64,000 nucleotides of DNA from Orlajensenia stereocauli (GCF_039548895.1 NZ_JBCLVG010000001.1), one strand, 5' to 3'. Positions 36,559 through 45,385 are shown, counted from the stretch's first letter. Made by a program: numbers and translations. The notes: generated from the letters alone by a model not told the origin.

Positions 36559-38514
36559 ATGAGCGAAACATCCACGCGCTCGCGCGGCCTCGGCCGCCGT
36601 TCCACCCCGAAGGACGGCCCGCGCGCCACCTTCAGCCAGTTGCTGCCCTACATCTTCGAGCAGAAGGGCGTGATCGTCGCCGTCATCGTGTTGAGCGTGC
36701 TCGGCGCCGCAGCGAGCCTCGCGCAGCCACTGCTCGTCAGCAACCTCATCACCCTGGTGCAGGCCGGTGACGACCTCGGCAACCTGGTGACGATCCTCAT
36801 CGCCCTCGTCGTCATCTCGGCGCTCATCAGCGGCTACCAGCACTACCTGCTGCAGCGCACGGGTGAATCCGTCGTGCTCGCCAGTCGCAAGCGCCTCATC
36901 GCACGGATGCTGCACCTGCCCATCGCCCAGTTCGACAGTCGCCGCACCGGAGACCTCGTCTCCCGCGTCGGCAGCGACACCACGCTGCTGCGCGCTGTGC
37001 TCACCCAGGGGCTCGTCGACAGTGTCGGCGGGGTGCTGCTCTTCGTCGGCGCTCTCATCGCGATGCTCGTCATCGACCCGGTGCTTCTCGGGGCGACGGC
37101 GCTCGTGATCGCCGTCTCGATCGTGGTCGTGACGCTGCTCTCCGGCCGCATCCGCGAGGCCAGCCACGCCACGCAGGCCAAGGTGGGCGAGCTGTCGTCG
37201 GGCGTCGAGCGCTCCATCAGCGCCGTCCGTACTGTGCGCGCTTCGAACGCCACCGACCGCGAGATCGCCACTGTCGAGCATCACGCCGTGGGCGCCTACG
37301 AGGCGGGCGTGAAGGTCGCCAGGATCTCGGCCCTGGTCGTTCCCGTCGCCGGCATCGCCCTGCAGGTCTCCCTCCTCGTCGTACTGGGCCTCGGCGGTTT
37401 CAGGGTCGCGGCCGGCGACATCGAGATCGGCAGCCTGGTCGCGTTCATCATGCTGCTGTTCATGCTCATCGCCCCGCTCGGATCCGCCTTCGGCGCCCTC
37501 ACCTCGGTGAACTCGGCGCTCGGAGCCCTCGGTCGCATCCAGGAGATCATCGACCTGCCGACCGAGGACCAGAACGATCGCGACCTCGCCCCTCTCGCCG
37601 TCATCATCGGTGCCGCGAACGACGCCGTGCTGCCCGATGCCCCAGCCATCGAATTCCGCGAAGTGCGGTTCTCCTACCCGGCGACATCCGTCATCGTCGA
37701 GCCGTCGGAGACTCCCGCTCCCAGCCTCAACCCGCTCGTCGAGCTCGACGGACTCTCGCAGACGGGTTCGCCGGACGCCGCCACGGATTCCTCGACCACG
37801 GATGCCGCAGCCGATGCCCCCGCTGTTCCTCGACCCGCCGTACTCGGCGGCGTCTCGTTCACCGCCCCGCGCGGCAAGCGCACGGCCCTCGTCGGGCCGT
37901 CGGGCGCCGGCAAGAGCACGATCCTCGCCCTGATCGAGCGGTTCTACGACCCCACGGGCGGCGAGGTGCGACTGGGTGGTCTCGACATCCGTTCGCTCGA
38001 TCGCCATGATCTGCGGGCCCAGATCGGCTACGTCGAGCAGGACGCCCCGGTGCTCGCGGGGTCGATCCGCGACAACCTCGTGCTGTCGGCTCCGGATGCG
38101 ACGGACGAGCAGTGCATCTCGGTGCTCGCAGCCGTGAACCTGTCCGAGGTGCTCGACCGCGACCCGGCCGGCCTCTCGGCCGAGGTCGGCGAGAACGGCG
38201 TGATGCTCTCGGGCGGAGAGCGCCAGCGCCTCGCCATCGCCAGGGCCCTGCTCTCGGAGTCGCCCATCCTGCTGCTCGACGAGTCGACCTCGAGCCTCGA
38301 CGGCGTCAACGAGCAGAAGATGCGCGACGCGATCGACGCCGTCGCCGAGGATCGCACGCTCATCGTGATCGCGCACAGGCTCTCGACGGTGGTCGACTCC
38401 GACCAGATCGTGGTGCTCGAGCACGGTCGGGTCATCGGCACCGGGACGCACTCGGAGCTGGTCGCATCGACGCCGCTCTACCGCGACCTGGCGAGGCACC
38501 AGCTGCTGGTCTAG
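36559..38514 (+). CDS. ABC half-exporter (fused permease and ATPase) with an insertion in the nucleotide-binding domain
   Basis: A 651-residue type IV ABC exporter. The six-helix domain covers about 25-330. The A-loop FSYP lies near 371-374, Walker A GPSGAGKST near 447-455, signature LSGGERQRLAIARAL near 550 and Walker B ILLLDESTSSLD after it. About 74 residues separate the A-loop Tyr from Walker A, against about 25 in MsbA or Sav1866; the extra is a Pro/Ala/Ser/Thr/Asp-rich stretch. Frame is intact and motifs are complete, so it is likely active. GAGAGAAG precedes the ATG. Cargo unknown. Confidence 0.9.
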   Translation: MSETSTRSRGLGRRSTPKDGPRATFSQLLPYIFEQKGVIVAVIVLSVLGAAASLAQPLLVSNLITLVQAGDDLGNLVTILIALVVISALISGYQHYLLQRTGESVVLASRKRLIARMLHLPIAQFDSRRTGDLVSRVGSDTTLLRAVLTQGLVDSVGGVLLFVGALIAMLVIDPVLLGATALVIAVSIVVVTLLSGRIREASHATQAKVGELSSGVERSISAVRTVRASNATDREIATVEHHAVGAYEAGVKVARISALVVPVAGIALQVSLLVVLGLGGFRVAAGDIEIGSLVAFIMLLFMLIAPLGSAFGALTSVNSALGALGRIQEIIDLPTEDQNDRDLAPLAVIIGAANDAVLPDAPAIEFREVRFSYPATSVIVEPSETPAPSLNPLVELDGLSQTGSPDAATDSSTTDAAADAPAVPRPAVLGGVSFTAPRGKRTALVGPSGAGKSTILALIERFYDPTGGEVRLGGLDIRSLDRHDLRAQIGYVEQDAPVLAGSIRDNLVLSAPDATDEQCISVLAAVNLSEVLDRDPAGLSAEVGENGVMLSGGERQRLAIARALLSESPILLLDESTSSLDGVNEQKMRDAIDAVAEDRTLIVIAHRLSTVVDSDQIVVLEHGRVIGTGTHSELVASTPLYRDLARHQLLV

Positions 38515-38543
38515 CGCCCCGCGCCGCCGCGCCGGACCCTCCG

Positions 38544-38613
38544 CCGAGTCGCCCACATTCGTCGCCACAGCTGCTCGATTCGGCGGGGGAGGCGACGAAG
38601 ATGGGCGACTCGG
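38544..38613. repeat. Long palindrome, left copy, before the DUF559 gene
   Basis: The arms CCGAGTCGCCCACATTCGTC and GACGAAGATGGGCGACTCGG, each extended by GCC or GGC, pair at 21 of 23 positions across about 24 bases. The same arm sequence recurs at 39626-39701 on the other side of the gene. It may also serve as terminator of the upstream ABC gene. Confidence 0.75.
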
Positions 38614-38712
38614 GGGCTGGCGGGAGTCCTCCACCTCCGCATCGTGGCGTTGGAAAACCACTGGTCGTGACATTCCCGGCCGCGCGGTCGACCGGGAGCG
38701 CACGCTGCTGGG

Positions 38713-39618
38713 ATGCCCCGACCACCGAAGCCGCTTCCCGCCCAGATCGAGCATCAGTTCGTCGTCAGTGGAGCCATCGATGCTGGTGTCTCTCGCGAGC
38801 GACTTCGCAGAGCCGACCTCGATGCTCCGTATGCCGGCACGCGTGTTCCGGCAGGCTCGGAGCTCGCCCATCTCGATCGCGCTCGCCTGCTCAGCGCGCG
38901 CATCGGGGACCACACCTTCCTCAGCCATACGACGGCCGCGATCGCCTACGGCATCCCCCTCCCCCGGCGAGCGGAGCGCGACGAACGGCCGCACCTGTCG
39001 GTCATTGCGCCGGCTCGTGCACCCCACGCCAGCGGACTCCGCGGCCACAGCATCGAGGCATCGCCCCTCGAGGTCATCCACTGCCAGGGCATGCGCATCA
39101 CCGGCGCGGCGCGAACCTGGCTCGACCTCGCGTCGACGGGTCTCTCCATCGACCATCTCGTCATCGCGGGCGATCGCCTGCTCCGCTGGACCGAGCCGTT
39201 GTGCTCTCTCGAGGAACTGGCCGGCCAGGTCCTCGCGCACCCGCGAGCCCGGGGCGTCCGAGCAGCACGCGGCGCACTCCCCCTGCTGACGAATCGATCG
39301 CAGTCGCCGCGCGAATCACTCGTGCGGCTCCGACTCCATCACGCCGGCCTGCCTCGACCCGAACTCAACTACGTCATCTCCGCAGCGAATGGCGCCTTCG
39401 TCGCCCGGGTGGACCTCGCCTTCCCCGAGTACAAGGTCCTCGTCGAGTACGAGGGCGAGCACCACCTCCGCGACCCGCTGCAGTGGAACAAGGACATCCA
39501 CCGGTTCAACCTGCTTCAGAACTTGGGGTGGATCTGCATCCGCGTCGAGAAGATGAATGCGGCATCCGTTCAGTGGCAGGTCGAGCGCGCGCTGAGCCTG
39601 CGCGGCTGGCGACGCTGA
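38713..39618 (+). CDS. DUF559 (Vsr-like nuclease fold) protein with AbiEi-like N-terminal region
   Basis: A 301-residue protein. Residues about 225-295 form a DUF559 domain: ARVDLAFPEYKVLVEYEGEH and then HRFNLLQNLGWICIRVEK, with the Asp and paired Glu residues of the very-short-patch-repair endonuclease fold. Residues 10-170 resemble the winged-helix and AbiEi-like region found in many actinobacterial DUF559 proteins. There is no adjacent methylase or toxin gene. Two copies of a long palindrome enclose it. Function is unknown; a DNA-processing or defence role is inference. Confidence 0.75.
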   Translation: MPRPPKPLPAQIEHQFVVSGAIDAGVSRERLRRADLDAPYAGTRVPAGSELAHLDRARLLSARIGDHTFLSHTTAAIAYGIPLPRRAERDERPHLSVIAPARAPHASGLRGHSIEASPLEVIHCQGMRITGAARTWLDLASTGLSIDHLVIAGDRLLRWTEPLCSLEELAGQVLAHPRARGVRAARGALPLLTNRSQSPRESLVRLRLHHAGLPRPELNYVISAANGAFVARVDLAFPEYKVLVEYEGEHHLRDPLQWNKDIHRFNLLQNLGWICIRVEKMNAASVQWQVERALSLRGWRR

Positions 39619-39625
39619 CGGCCCA

Positions 39626-39701
39626 CCTCGAGTCGCCCACGTTCGTCGCATCGCCACGCTGAACCGGGCAGGATGGCGACACGAACGTGGGCGACTCGAG
39701 G
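39626..39701. repeat. Long palindrome, right copy, after the DUF559 gene
   Basis: Perfect 21-base arms, CCTCGAGTCGCCCACGTTCG plus T at 39626-39646 and its complement at 39681-39701, flank a 34-base centre. It is a closely related copy of 38544-38613. It lies between the DUF559 and pckG stops, so it could end transcription in both directions. Confidence 0.8.
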
Positions 39702-39726
39702 TACGGAGCAGCGAGCGAGCAGGGCG

Positions 39727-41598
39727 TCAGTCCTCCTGCTTCAGGTGGTACCGGATGCTGGCCAGCTCGGCGCGCAGCGCCGCCGGCACCCGACTGCCGA
39801 ACAAGTCGAAGTACTCCTCGGTGAGGTCGCACTCGGCGAGCCAGGATGCGGCATCCACGTCGAACAGGGCGTCGAGGGCGTCGGCCGACAGGTCGAGCCC
39901 GTCAACGTCGAGGGAGCCCTCGGCAGGCAGCAGGCCGATCGGTGTCGAGACGGCATCCGCCGTGCCTTCGAGGCGACGGATGATCCACTCGAGCACGCGC
40001 GCGTTCTCGCCGAATCCGGGCCAGAGGAACGAGCCGTCGTTGCCCTTGCGGAACCAGTTGACCTGGAAGATCGCCGGAGCCCGGGTGCCGAGGGTGCGGC
40101 CCATCTTCACCCAGTGGCCCCAGTAGTCGGCCATGTTGTAGCCGCAGAACGGGAGCATGGCGAAGGGATCGCGGCGGAGCTCGCCGACTGTGCCCTCGGC
40201 TGCAGCCGTCTTCTCCGAGGAGATCGTCGCCCCCATGAACACGCCGTGCTTCCAGGTGCGCGCCTGCGCCACCAGCGGAACGTTCGTCGCACGGCGGCCG
40301 CCGAACAGGATGGCATCGATGGGGACCCCGGCGAACGACTCCCAGTCGTCGGCCATCGTCGGGCACTGGGCGGCCGCGACGGTGAAGCGGGAGTTCGGAT
40401 GCGCCGCGGGGCGGCCGGAATCCGGCGTCCACGGCTGCCCGGTCCAGTCGGTGAGCTGAGCGGGAACTGCCTCCGTGAGGCCCTCCCACCACACGTCGCC
40501 ATCGGGGCGGAGGGCGACGTTCGTGAAGATCGTGTTGCCCCAGAGCGTCTGCACGGCCGTCGGGTTGGTGGTCTCGCCGGTTCCGGGCGCGACGCCGAAG
40601 AAGCCGGCCTCGGGGTTGATCGCCCAGAGGCGGCCGTCCTCCCCCGGACGCATCCACGCGATGTCGTCGCCGAGGGTCTCGACGGTCCAGCCGGGGATCG
40701 ACGGACGCAGCATCGCGAGGTTCGTCTTGCCGCAGGCTGACGGGAACGCAGCGGCCACGTGGTACGCCTTGCCCTCGGGTGAGGTGATCTTGATGAGCAG
40801 CATGTGCTCGGCCAGCCAGCCCTCGTCTCGGCCCATGACCGAGGCGATGCGCAGCGCGAAGCACTTCTTGGCGAGCAGGGCGTTGCCGCCGTACCCCGAC
40901 CCGAACGACCACACCTCGCGGGTGTCGGGGAACTGCACGATGTACTTCTCGGGGTTGCACGGCCAGTCGGCATCGGTGCGCTTGAAGCCGCGCTCGTCGC
41001 GCAGCGGGTAGCCGACGCTGTGCACGGTGTGCACCCAGGGCTCGCCGTCCTCGATCATGCGGTAGACCCTGTCACCCATGCGCGTCATGATGCCCATGCT
41101 GAGCACGACGTAGGGCGAGTCGGTGATCTCGACACCCAGCTGCGAGATGGGGCCGCCGAGAGGGCCCATCGAGAACGGGACGACGTACATCGTGCGGCCG
41201 CGCATCGAGCCGGCGAACACACCCTGCAGCTCCTCCCGCATCTCACGCGGGTCGCGCCAGTTGTTCGTCGGCCCTGCGTCCTCCTCGTAGGTGGAGCAGA
41301 TGAAGGTGCGATCCTCGACCCTGGCGACGTCCTCGGGATCGGTACGCGCCAGGTAGCTGTTCGGACGCCATTCCGGGTTCAGCCTGATCAGTCGCCCAGT
41401 CGCCACGAGCTCCTTCGTGAGCCTGTCGGCCTCCGCCATCGAGCCATCGCACCACACGATCGCATCGGGCAGGGTGATCGCGGCGATCTCGTCGACCCAG
41501 GTACGCAGGGCCCGATCGGTGGTGCCGACACGGGGCGTGGAGTCGTCTCGCTCGCGTCCGTCGGATGCCGTTCCCGTTGCGATGTCGGAGATGGTCAT
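39727..41598 (-). CDS. pckG: Phosphoenolpyruvate carboxykinase (GTP)
   Basis: A 623-residue enzyme that interconverts oxaloacetate and phosphoenolpyruvate for gluconeogenesis. The kinase loop AAFPSACGKTNLAM (about 280-293) includes the reactive Cys; the metal site is LGDDIAWM (about 311-318), and the guanine site is near SFLWPGFGENARVLEWI (about 515-531). Length matches the GTP class. ATG 41598 has AAAGGCGAG about five bases upstream. It is divergent from a RamB-like regulator, a neighbour that fits control by acetate or carbon status. Confidence 0.95.
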   Translation of the reverse strand: MTISDIATGTASDGRERDDSTPRVGTTDRALRTWVDEIAAITLPDAIVWCDGSMAEADRLTKELVATGRLIRLNPEWRPNSYLARTDPEDVARVEDRTFICSTYEEDAGPTNNWRDPREMREELQGVFAGSMRGRTMYVVPFSMGPLGGPISQLGVEITDSPYVVLSMGIMTRMGDRVYRMIEDGEPWVHTVHSVGYPLRDERGFKRTDADWPCNPEKYIVQFPDTREVWSFGSGYGGNALLAKKCFALRIASVMGRDEGWLAEHMLLIKITSPEGKAYHVAAAFPSACGKTNLAMLRPSIPGWTVETLGDDIAWMRPGEDGRLWAINPEAGFFGVAPGTGETTNPTAVQTLWGNTIFTNVALRPDGDVWWEGLTEAVPAQLTDWTGQPWTPDSGRPAAHPNSRFTVAAAQCPTMADDWESFAGVPIDAILFGGRRATNVPLVAQARTWKHGVFMGATISSEKTAAAEGTVGELRRDPFAMLPFCGYNMADYWGHWVKMGRTLGTRAPAIFQVNWFRKGNDGSFLWPGFGENARVLEWIIRRLEGTADAVSTPIGLLPAEGSLDVDGLDLSADALDALFDVDAASWLAECDLTEEYFDLFGSRVPAALRAELASIRYHLKQED

Positions 41599-41723
41599 GG
41601 CACTCGCCTTTCGGTTGATCCTGCGAGGGTGGGGCGCTGGTTACTTAAGGTTCACGCATTTCTGACCTCCTGCTGCGAGAAATCTGTTGTTAAGAATCGT
41701 GGAAGTTTCGCTATTCTCAAGTC

Positions 41724-43172
41724 ATGAAGCAACGTGGCTCTGACCTCACCACCCTCGGCCATCGAATCCGCCATTTCCGCGGCCAGCGCGGGCTCACCCT
41801 CGACCAACTCGGCGAGCTTGTCGGCATCGCCGGCAGCCAGCTCTCTCTCATCGAGAACGGCAAGCGCGAGGCCAGGGTCGGCACGCTGCAGGCCATCGCG
41901 GGCGCACTCGACGTCGATCTCACGGCGCTGCTGGCGACCGAGGCGCCGAACACGCGGGCTGCCCTCGAGATCGAGCTCGCCAGGGCTCAGCGCAATCCGC
42001 TGTACGTGTCGCTCGGACTTCCGACGGTGAAGCCCACGCGCGGCACCACCGACGAGACCCTGGAGGCGATGCTCGGCCTGCACCGCGAGCTCGCACGCCG
42101 GGCCTCGGAGGCCATAGCGACGCCTGAGGAGGCGCGGCGGGCGAACACCGAGCTGCGCGAGCGGATGCGGGAGAGGCAGAACCACCTCCCCGAGATCGAG
42201 CAGCTCGCCGAGGACCGCGTGAAGGCGGCCGGGCACAGGGTGGGAGCCCTCACCCACCGCGAGGTCAGCGTGATGGCCGAACAGCTCGGGTTCCAGCTCA
42301 TCTACGTGAACGACCTGCCCGACTCCACCCGCTCCATCACGGACATCGCGAACGGCCGCATCTACCTGCCGCCGGCGTCCATCCCCGGCGGTCATGGACT
42401 GAGGTCGATGGCGCTGCAGGCGATGGCCCACCGCATCCTCGGTCACGAACGCCCGGGCAGCTACGCCGAGTTCCTGCAGCAGCGCCTCGAGATCAACTAC
42501 TTCGCAGCCTGCTGCCTGATGCCTCAGGAGGCATCCGTCGCCTTCCTGCAGGCGGCGAAGAAGGAGAAGCGCCTCGCCATCGAGGACTTCCGCGACGCCT
42601 TCGGCGTGACCCACGAGGCCGCGGCCCTGCGCTTCACCAACCTCGGCACCGCTCACCTCGACATGACCATGCACTTCCTCAGAGTGAACGGCGACGGCGC
42701 CCTGCTGAAGGGCTACGAGAACGACGACATCCCGTTGCCGACGGATGTGACCGGCTCCATCGAGGGCCAGTGGGTGTGCAAGAAGTGGAGCGCTCGCAAC
42801 GCCTTCACCCACACGAACCGCACCACGGAGTTCTACCAGTACACCGACACCCCAGCCGGTACGTACTGGTGCGCGACCCAGACCGGCCGATCGGACGACG
42901 GCGAGTACTCCATCACGCTCGGGGTCCCGTTCAGCGAGGCGAAGTGGTTCCGCGGGCGCGAGACGACGGTGCGCGCGGTGTCGACCTGCCCCGACGAGTC
43001 GTGCTGCCGGCGCGCACCCTCTGAACTGGCGGACCGCTGGGCCGGACAGGCCTGGCCGAGCGCCCGCCTGCACGCGCAGATCCTCTCTCCCCTGCCGTCG
43101 GGCACCTTCCCGGGCGTCGACGACGCCGCCGTCTACTCCTTCCTGGAGGCGCACGCCGCGACCGACCGCTAG
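41724..43172 (+). CDS. ramB: RamB-type XRE regulator of acetate/carbon metabolism
   Basis: A 482-residue regulator. An XRE helix-turn-helix lies at about 10-62 (LTLDQLGELVGIAGSQLSLI). A central IrrE/ImmA-like region (about 180-290) follows; where active peptidases have HExxH it reads MAHRILGHER, so it is probably a sensor rather than a protease. The C-terminal third is the DUF2083-like short-chain fatty acyl regulator domain. RamB in Corynebacterium represses glyoxylate genes and affects other acetate genes. The divergent pckG is the obvious local target. Confidence 0.85.
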   Translation: MKQRGSDLTTLGHRIRHFRGQRGLTLDQLGELVGIAGSQLSLIENGKREARVGTLQAIAGALDVDLTALLATEAPNTRAALEIELARAQRNPLYVSLGLPTVKPTRGTTDETLEAMLGLHRELARRASEAIATPEEARRANTELRERMRERQNHLPEIEQLAEDRVKAAGHRVGALTHREVSVMAEQLGFQLIYVNDLPDSTRSITDIANGRIYLPPASIPGGHGLRSMALQAMAHRILGHERPGSYAEFLQQRLEINYFAACCLMPQEASVAFLQAAKKEKRLAIEDFRDAFGVTHEAAALRFTNLGTAHLDMTMHFLRVNGDGALLKGYENDDIPLPTDVTGSIEGQWVCKKWSARNAFTHTNRTTEFYQYTDTPAGTYWCATQTGRSDDGEYSITLGVPFSEAKWFRGRETTVRAVSTCPDESCCRRAPSELADRWAGQAWPSARLHAQILSPLPSGTFPGVDDAAVYSFLEAHAATDR

Positions 43173-43182
43173 GCGTGACCCA

Positions 43183-43218
43183 TTGCAATAGTGTGCGTCA
43201 CACAGTATGGTGTGACGC
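43183..43218 (+). promoter_or_regulatory. Leaderless PadR promoter with overlapping operator
   Basis: TTGCAA (43183-43188), 17 bp and TATGGT (43206-43211) form a promoter that starts transcription at the ATG 43219. The perfect inverted repeat GCGTCACAC (43195-43203) / GTGTGACGC (43210-43218) covers the -10 box and ends one base before the ATG. It is the likely operator of the regulator it precedes. Confidence 0.7.
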
Positions 43219-43560
43219 ATGGGCGAAGACGATCTGATCACCGGACACCTCCAGGAGCTGCGCCGCGGAACCGTCGTCCTCGCCTGCCTGCTGCGGCTGC
43301 GCACACCCGACTACGGTTATGCGCTGCTCGAGACTCTCGACACGCTGGGCTTCAGCGTCGACGCCAACACGCTGTACCCGTTGCTCCGTCGCCTCGAGAA
43401 GCAGGGCCTGCTCACGAGCGAGTGGAACACCGACGAGTCCCGCCCGCGCAAGTTCTACAGCACGAGCCCCGAGGGCGAGCAGATGGCATCAGCCCTCACC
43501 GATGACTGGGGTCGAATCGACGACTCCCTCCGCCGTCTCATCCGAGGAGAAGACTCATGA
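43219..43560 (+). CDS. PadR-family transcriptional repressor
   Basis: A 113-residue winged-helix protein. LRRGTVVLACLLRLRTPDYG (about 10-29) and the wing region LYPLLRRLEKQGLLTSEW (about 53-70) followed by RPRKFYSTSPEG are the PadR signature. It should repress its own promoter by binding the GTGTGACGC palindrome. Its stop overlaps the next gene by 4 bp; PadR repressors are often paired with the membrane protein they control. Confidence 0.9.
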   Translation: MGEDDLITGHLQELRRGTVVLACLLRLRTPDYGYALLETLDTLGFSVDANTLYPLLRRLEKQGLLTSEWNTDESRPRKFYSTSPEGEQMASALTDDWGRIDDSLRRLIRGEDS

Positions 43561-44528
43561 CCACCCTCACCGACCGCTACGTCTGGGCCGTCGTGCGCAC
43601 AGCACCCGAGAAGCAGCGCCCCGAACTCGAGCAGGAGGTGCGCGGGCTGGTGGCAGACGCCATCGACGCTCGTCTCGAGGCCGGCTCGCCGACAGCGGAG
43701 CGCGACGCCCTCGTCGAGCTCGGCGACCCGTTGGCACTCGCCGCGCGCTACGCCGACCGGCCGCTCACCCTCATCGGCCCGGAGTACTACCTGATCTGGC
43801 TGCGACTGCTGAAGCTGCTCCTGGCGATCGTGGTGCCCATCGCCGCCGTCGGCATCGGCATCGGGCAGTTCGTCGCCGGCGCCCCCGTCGGTGCCATCAT
43901 CGGATCGATGATCGGCGGCGCGATCCAGGTGACAGTCAACCTCGGGTTCTGGACCACGGTGGTCTTCGTGATCATGGATCGCAGCACCAAGGACGCCCCG
44001 ATGGTGGTGTGGTCTCCCGATCAGCTACCGGAGGTACCGTCACCGACGCAGCACTCGGCACTCGGTCAGCTCATTGCGAGCGTCGCGTTCCTCGCGCTCT
44101 TCCTCGTGGCCTTGGTGTGGCAGCAGTTCAACCCGTACCTGGCCGGCTCCGACGAAAGTCTCCCCGTGCTGAACCAGGACCTCTGGACGTTCTGGATCCC
44201 GTGGTTCATCGCCCTGACCGTGGCCGAGATCGGCTTCGCCTTCGCCGTGTACTTCCGCGGGTGGAGCTACCCGCTCGCCGGCGTCAACGTGGTGCTCAAC
44301 CTCGCCTTCGCCATTCCAGCGGTCTGTCTCGGGGTGATGGGCAGTCTTCTCAACCCTGCGTTCCTCGACGCCGTCGCCCGGCACACCGACGAGAACTTCG
44401 ATGAGGCATGGCGCATCACGAGCATCATCGTCGTGGTCAGCCTCGTCCTCATAGCGACCTGGGATGTCATCGACGGGTTCTACAACGCCTACAGGGCTCA
44501 TCACCCCCGCCTGTCTGCGAAGTCCTGA
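43557..44528 (+). CDS. Membrane protein with an N-terminal permease-prefix-like domain
   Basis: A 323-residue protein. Residues 1-75 are a soluble helical domain (LTDRYVWAVVRTAPEKQRPE, then LEQEVRGLVADAIDAR, ending in LGDPLALAARYADRP), like the HAAS/permease-prefix domains next to PadR regulators. Six or seven membrane helices follow from about residue 78. No transport motif is visible. It is cotranslated with PadR through an ATGA overlap. It may sense membrane stress, but that is inference. Confidence 0.78.
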   Translation: MTTLTDRYVWAVVRTAPEKQRPELEQEVRGLVADAIDARLEAGSPTAERDALVELGDPLALAARYADRPLTLIGPEYYLIWLRLLKLLLAIVVPIAAVGIGIGQFVAGAPVGAIIGSMIGGAIQVTVNLGFWTTVVFVIMDRSTKDAPMVVWSPDQLPEVPSPTQHSALGQLIASVAFLALFLVALVWQQFNPYLAGSDESLPVLNQDLWTFWIPWFIALTVAEIGFAFAVYFRGWSYPLAGVNVVLNLAFAIPAVCLGVMGSLLNPAFLDAVARHTDENFDEAWRITSIIVVVSLVLIATWDVIDGFYNAYRAHHPRLSAKS

Positions 44529-44556
44529 GAGCGGAAGGACCTCGGCGAGCGCCGCC

Positions 44557-45348
44557 CTACTTCGGCTGCATCCGGATGGCGCCGTCGAGTCTGATGGTCT
44601 CGCCGTTCAGCATCGGGTTCTCCACGATATGGCGGGCGAGGGCGGCGTACTCGGCCGGCGTCCCCATCCGTGACGGATGCGGGATCTGCGCCTCGAGCGA
44701 CGCCCGCACCTCGTCAGGCATCCCGGCCATCATCGGAGTCTCGAAGATGCCCGGCGCGATGGTCATCACGCGGATGAGCAGCTTCGACAGGTCGCGCGCC
44801 AGCGGCAGCGTCATCGCAGCCACGCCGCCCTTCGACGCCGAGTAGGCGGCCTGACCGATCTGCCCGTCGAATGCTGCGACGGATGCCGTGTTGATGATGA
44901 CCCCGCGCTCCGCCGTCTCGGGCACTCCCGGAAGAGCGGATGCCGCCACGGGCTCGTTCGCGGCCATGGCTGCGGCGGCCAGGCGCGCGACGTTGAAGGT
45001 GCCGATGAGATTCACCATGATGGTGCGCTCGAAGACGCCGAGATCGAGCGGCCCCTCGCGTCCGACGGTGCGGCCTGCCGTGGCGATGCCCGCGCAGTTG
45101 ACGACGACGCGCAGCGGAGCCAGCTGCTGCGCGGCATCGATGGCAGCCTGCACCTCGGCCTCGTTCGTCACGTCGGCTGCGACGAACCGTGCCCGCTCGC
45201 CCAGCTCGGCCGCGACCGCCGCCCCGGGCGACGATGGCAGGTCGACGAGCACCACGCTCGCGCCAGCCGCGTGGAGCGCCGTCGCCGTCGCCTTGCCGAG
45301 GCCGGAAGCCCCTCCGGTCACCAGTGCCGACAGTCCGTCGATCCGCAT
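44557..45348 (-). CDS. 3-hydroxyacyl-CoA dehydrogenase, short-chain type (HSD17B10-like)
   Basis: A 263-residue SDR enzyme. NAD site SALVTGGASGLGKATATAL (about 7-25), NAG motif NCAG (about 93-96), catalytic Ser in INTASVAAF and Tyr/Lys in AAYSASKGG. The closest type by motif is the human HSD17B10 class that oxidises 2-methyl-3-hydroxybutyryl-CoA and similar acyl-CoAs. ATG 45348 has AAGGAG eight bases upstream; the longer frame runs through a repeat and is rejected. It follows a thiolase gene, so the pair should carry out the last two steps of a beta-oxidation pathway. Confidence 0.88.
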   Translation of the reverse strand: MRIDGLSALVTGGASGLGKATATALHAAGASVVLVDLPSSPGAAVAAELGERARFVAADVTNEAEVQAAIDAAQQLAPLRVVVNCAGIATAGRTVGREGPLDLGVFERTIMVNLIGTFNVARLAAAAMAANEPVAASALPGVPETAERGVIINTASVAAFDGQIGQAAYSASKGGVAAMTLPLARDLSKLLIRVMTIAPGIFETPMMAGMPDEVRASLEAQIPHPSRMGTPAEYAALARHIVENPMLNGETIRLDGAIRMQPK

Positions 45349-45385
45349 CCGTTGTTCTCCTTCTGATCCTTCTGGTTGTTCTGAT

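Noticed and set aside
36286..39240. A 984-codon open frame on the minus strand across the HTH, ABC exporter and DUF559 genes
   Set aside because: It is antisense to three well-supported genes, its composition is Arg/Gly/Asp-rich as expected for the complement of GC-rich codons, and it shows no domain.
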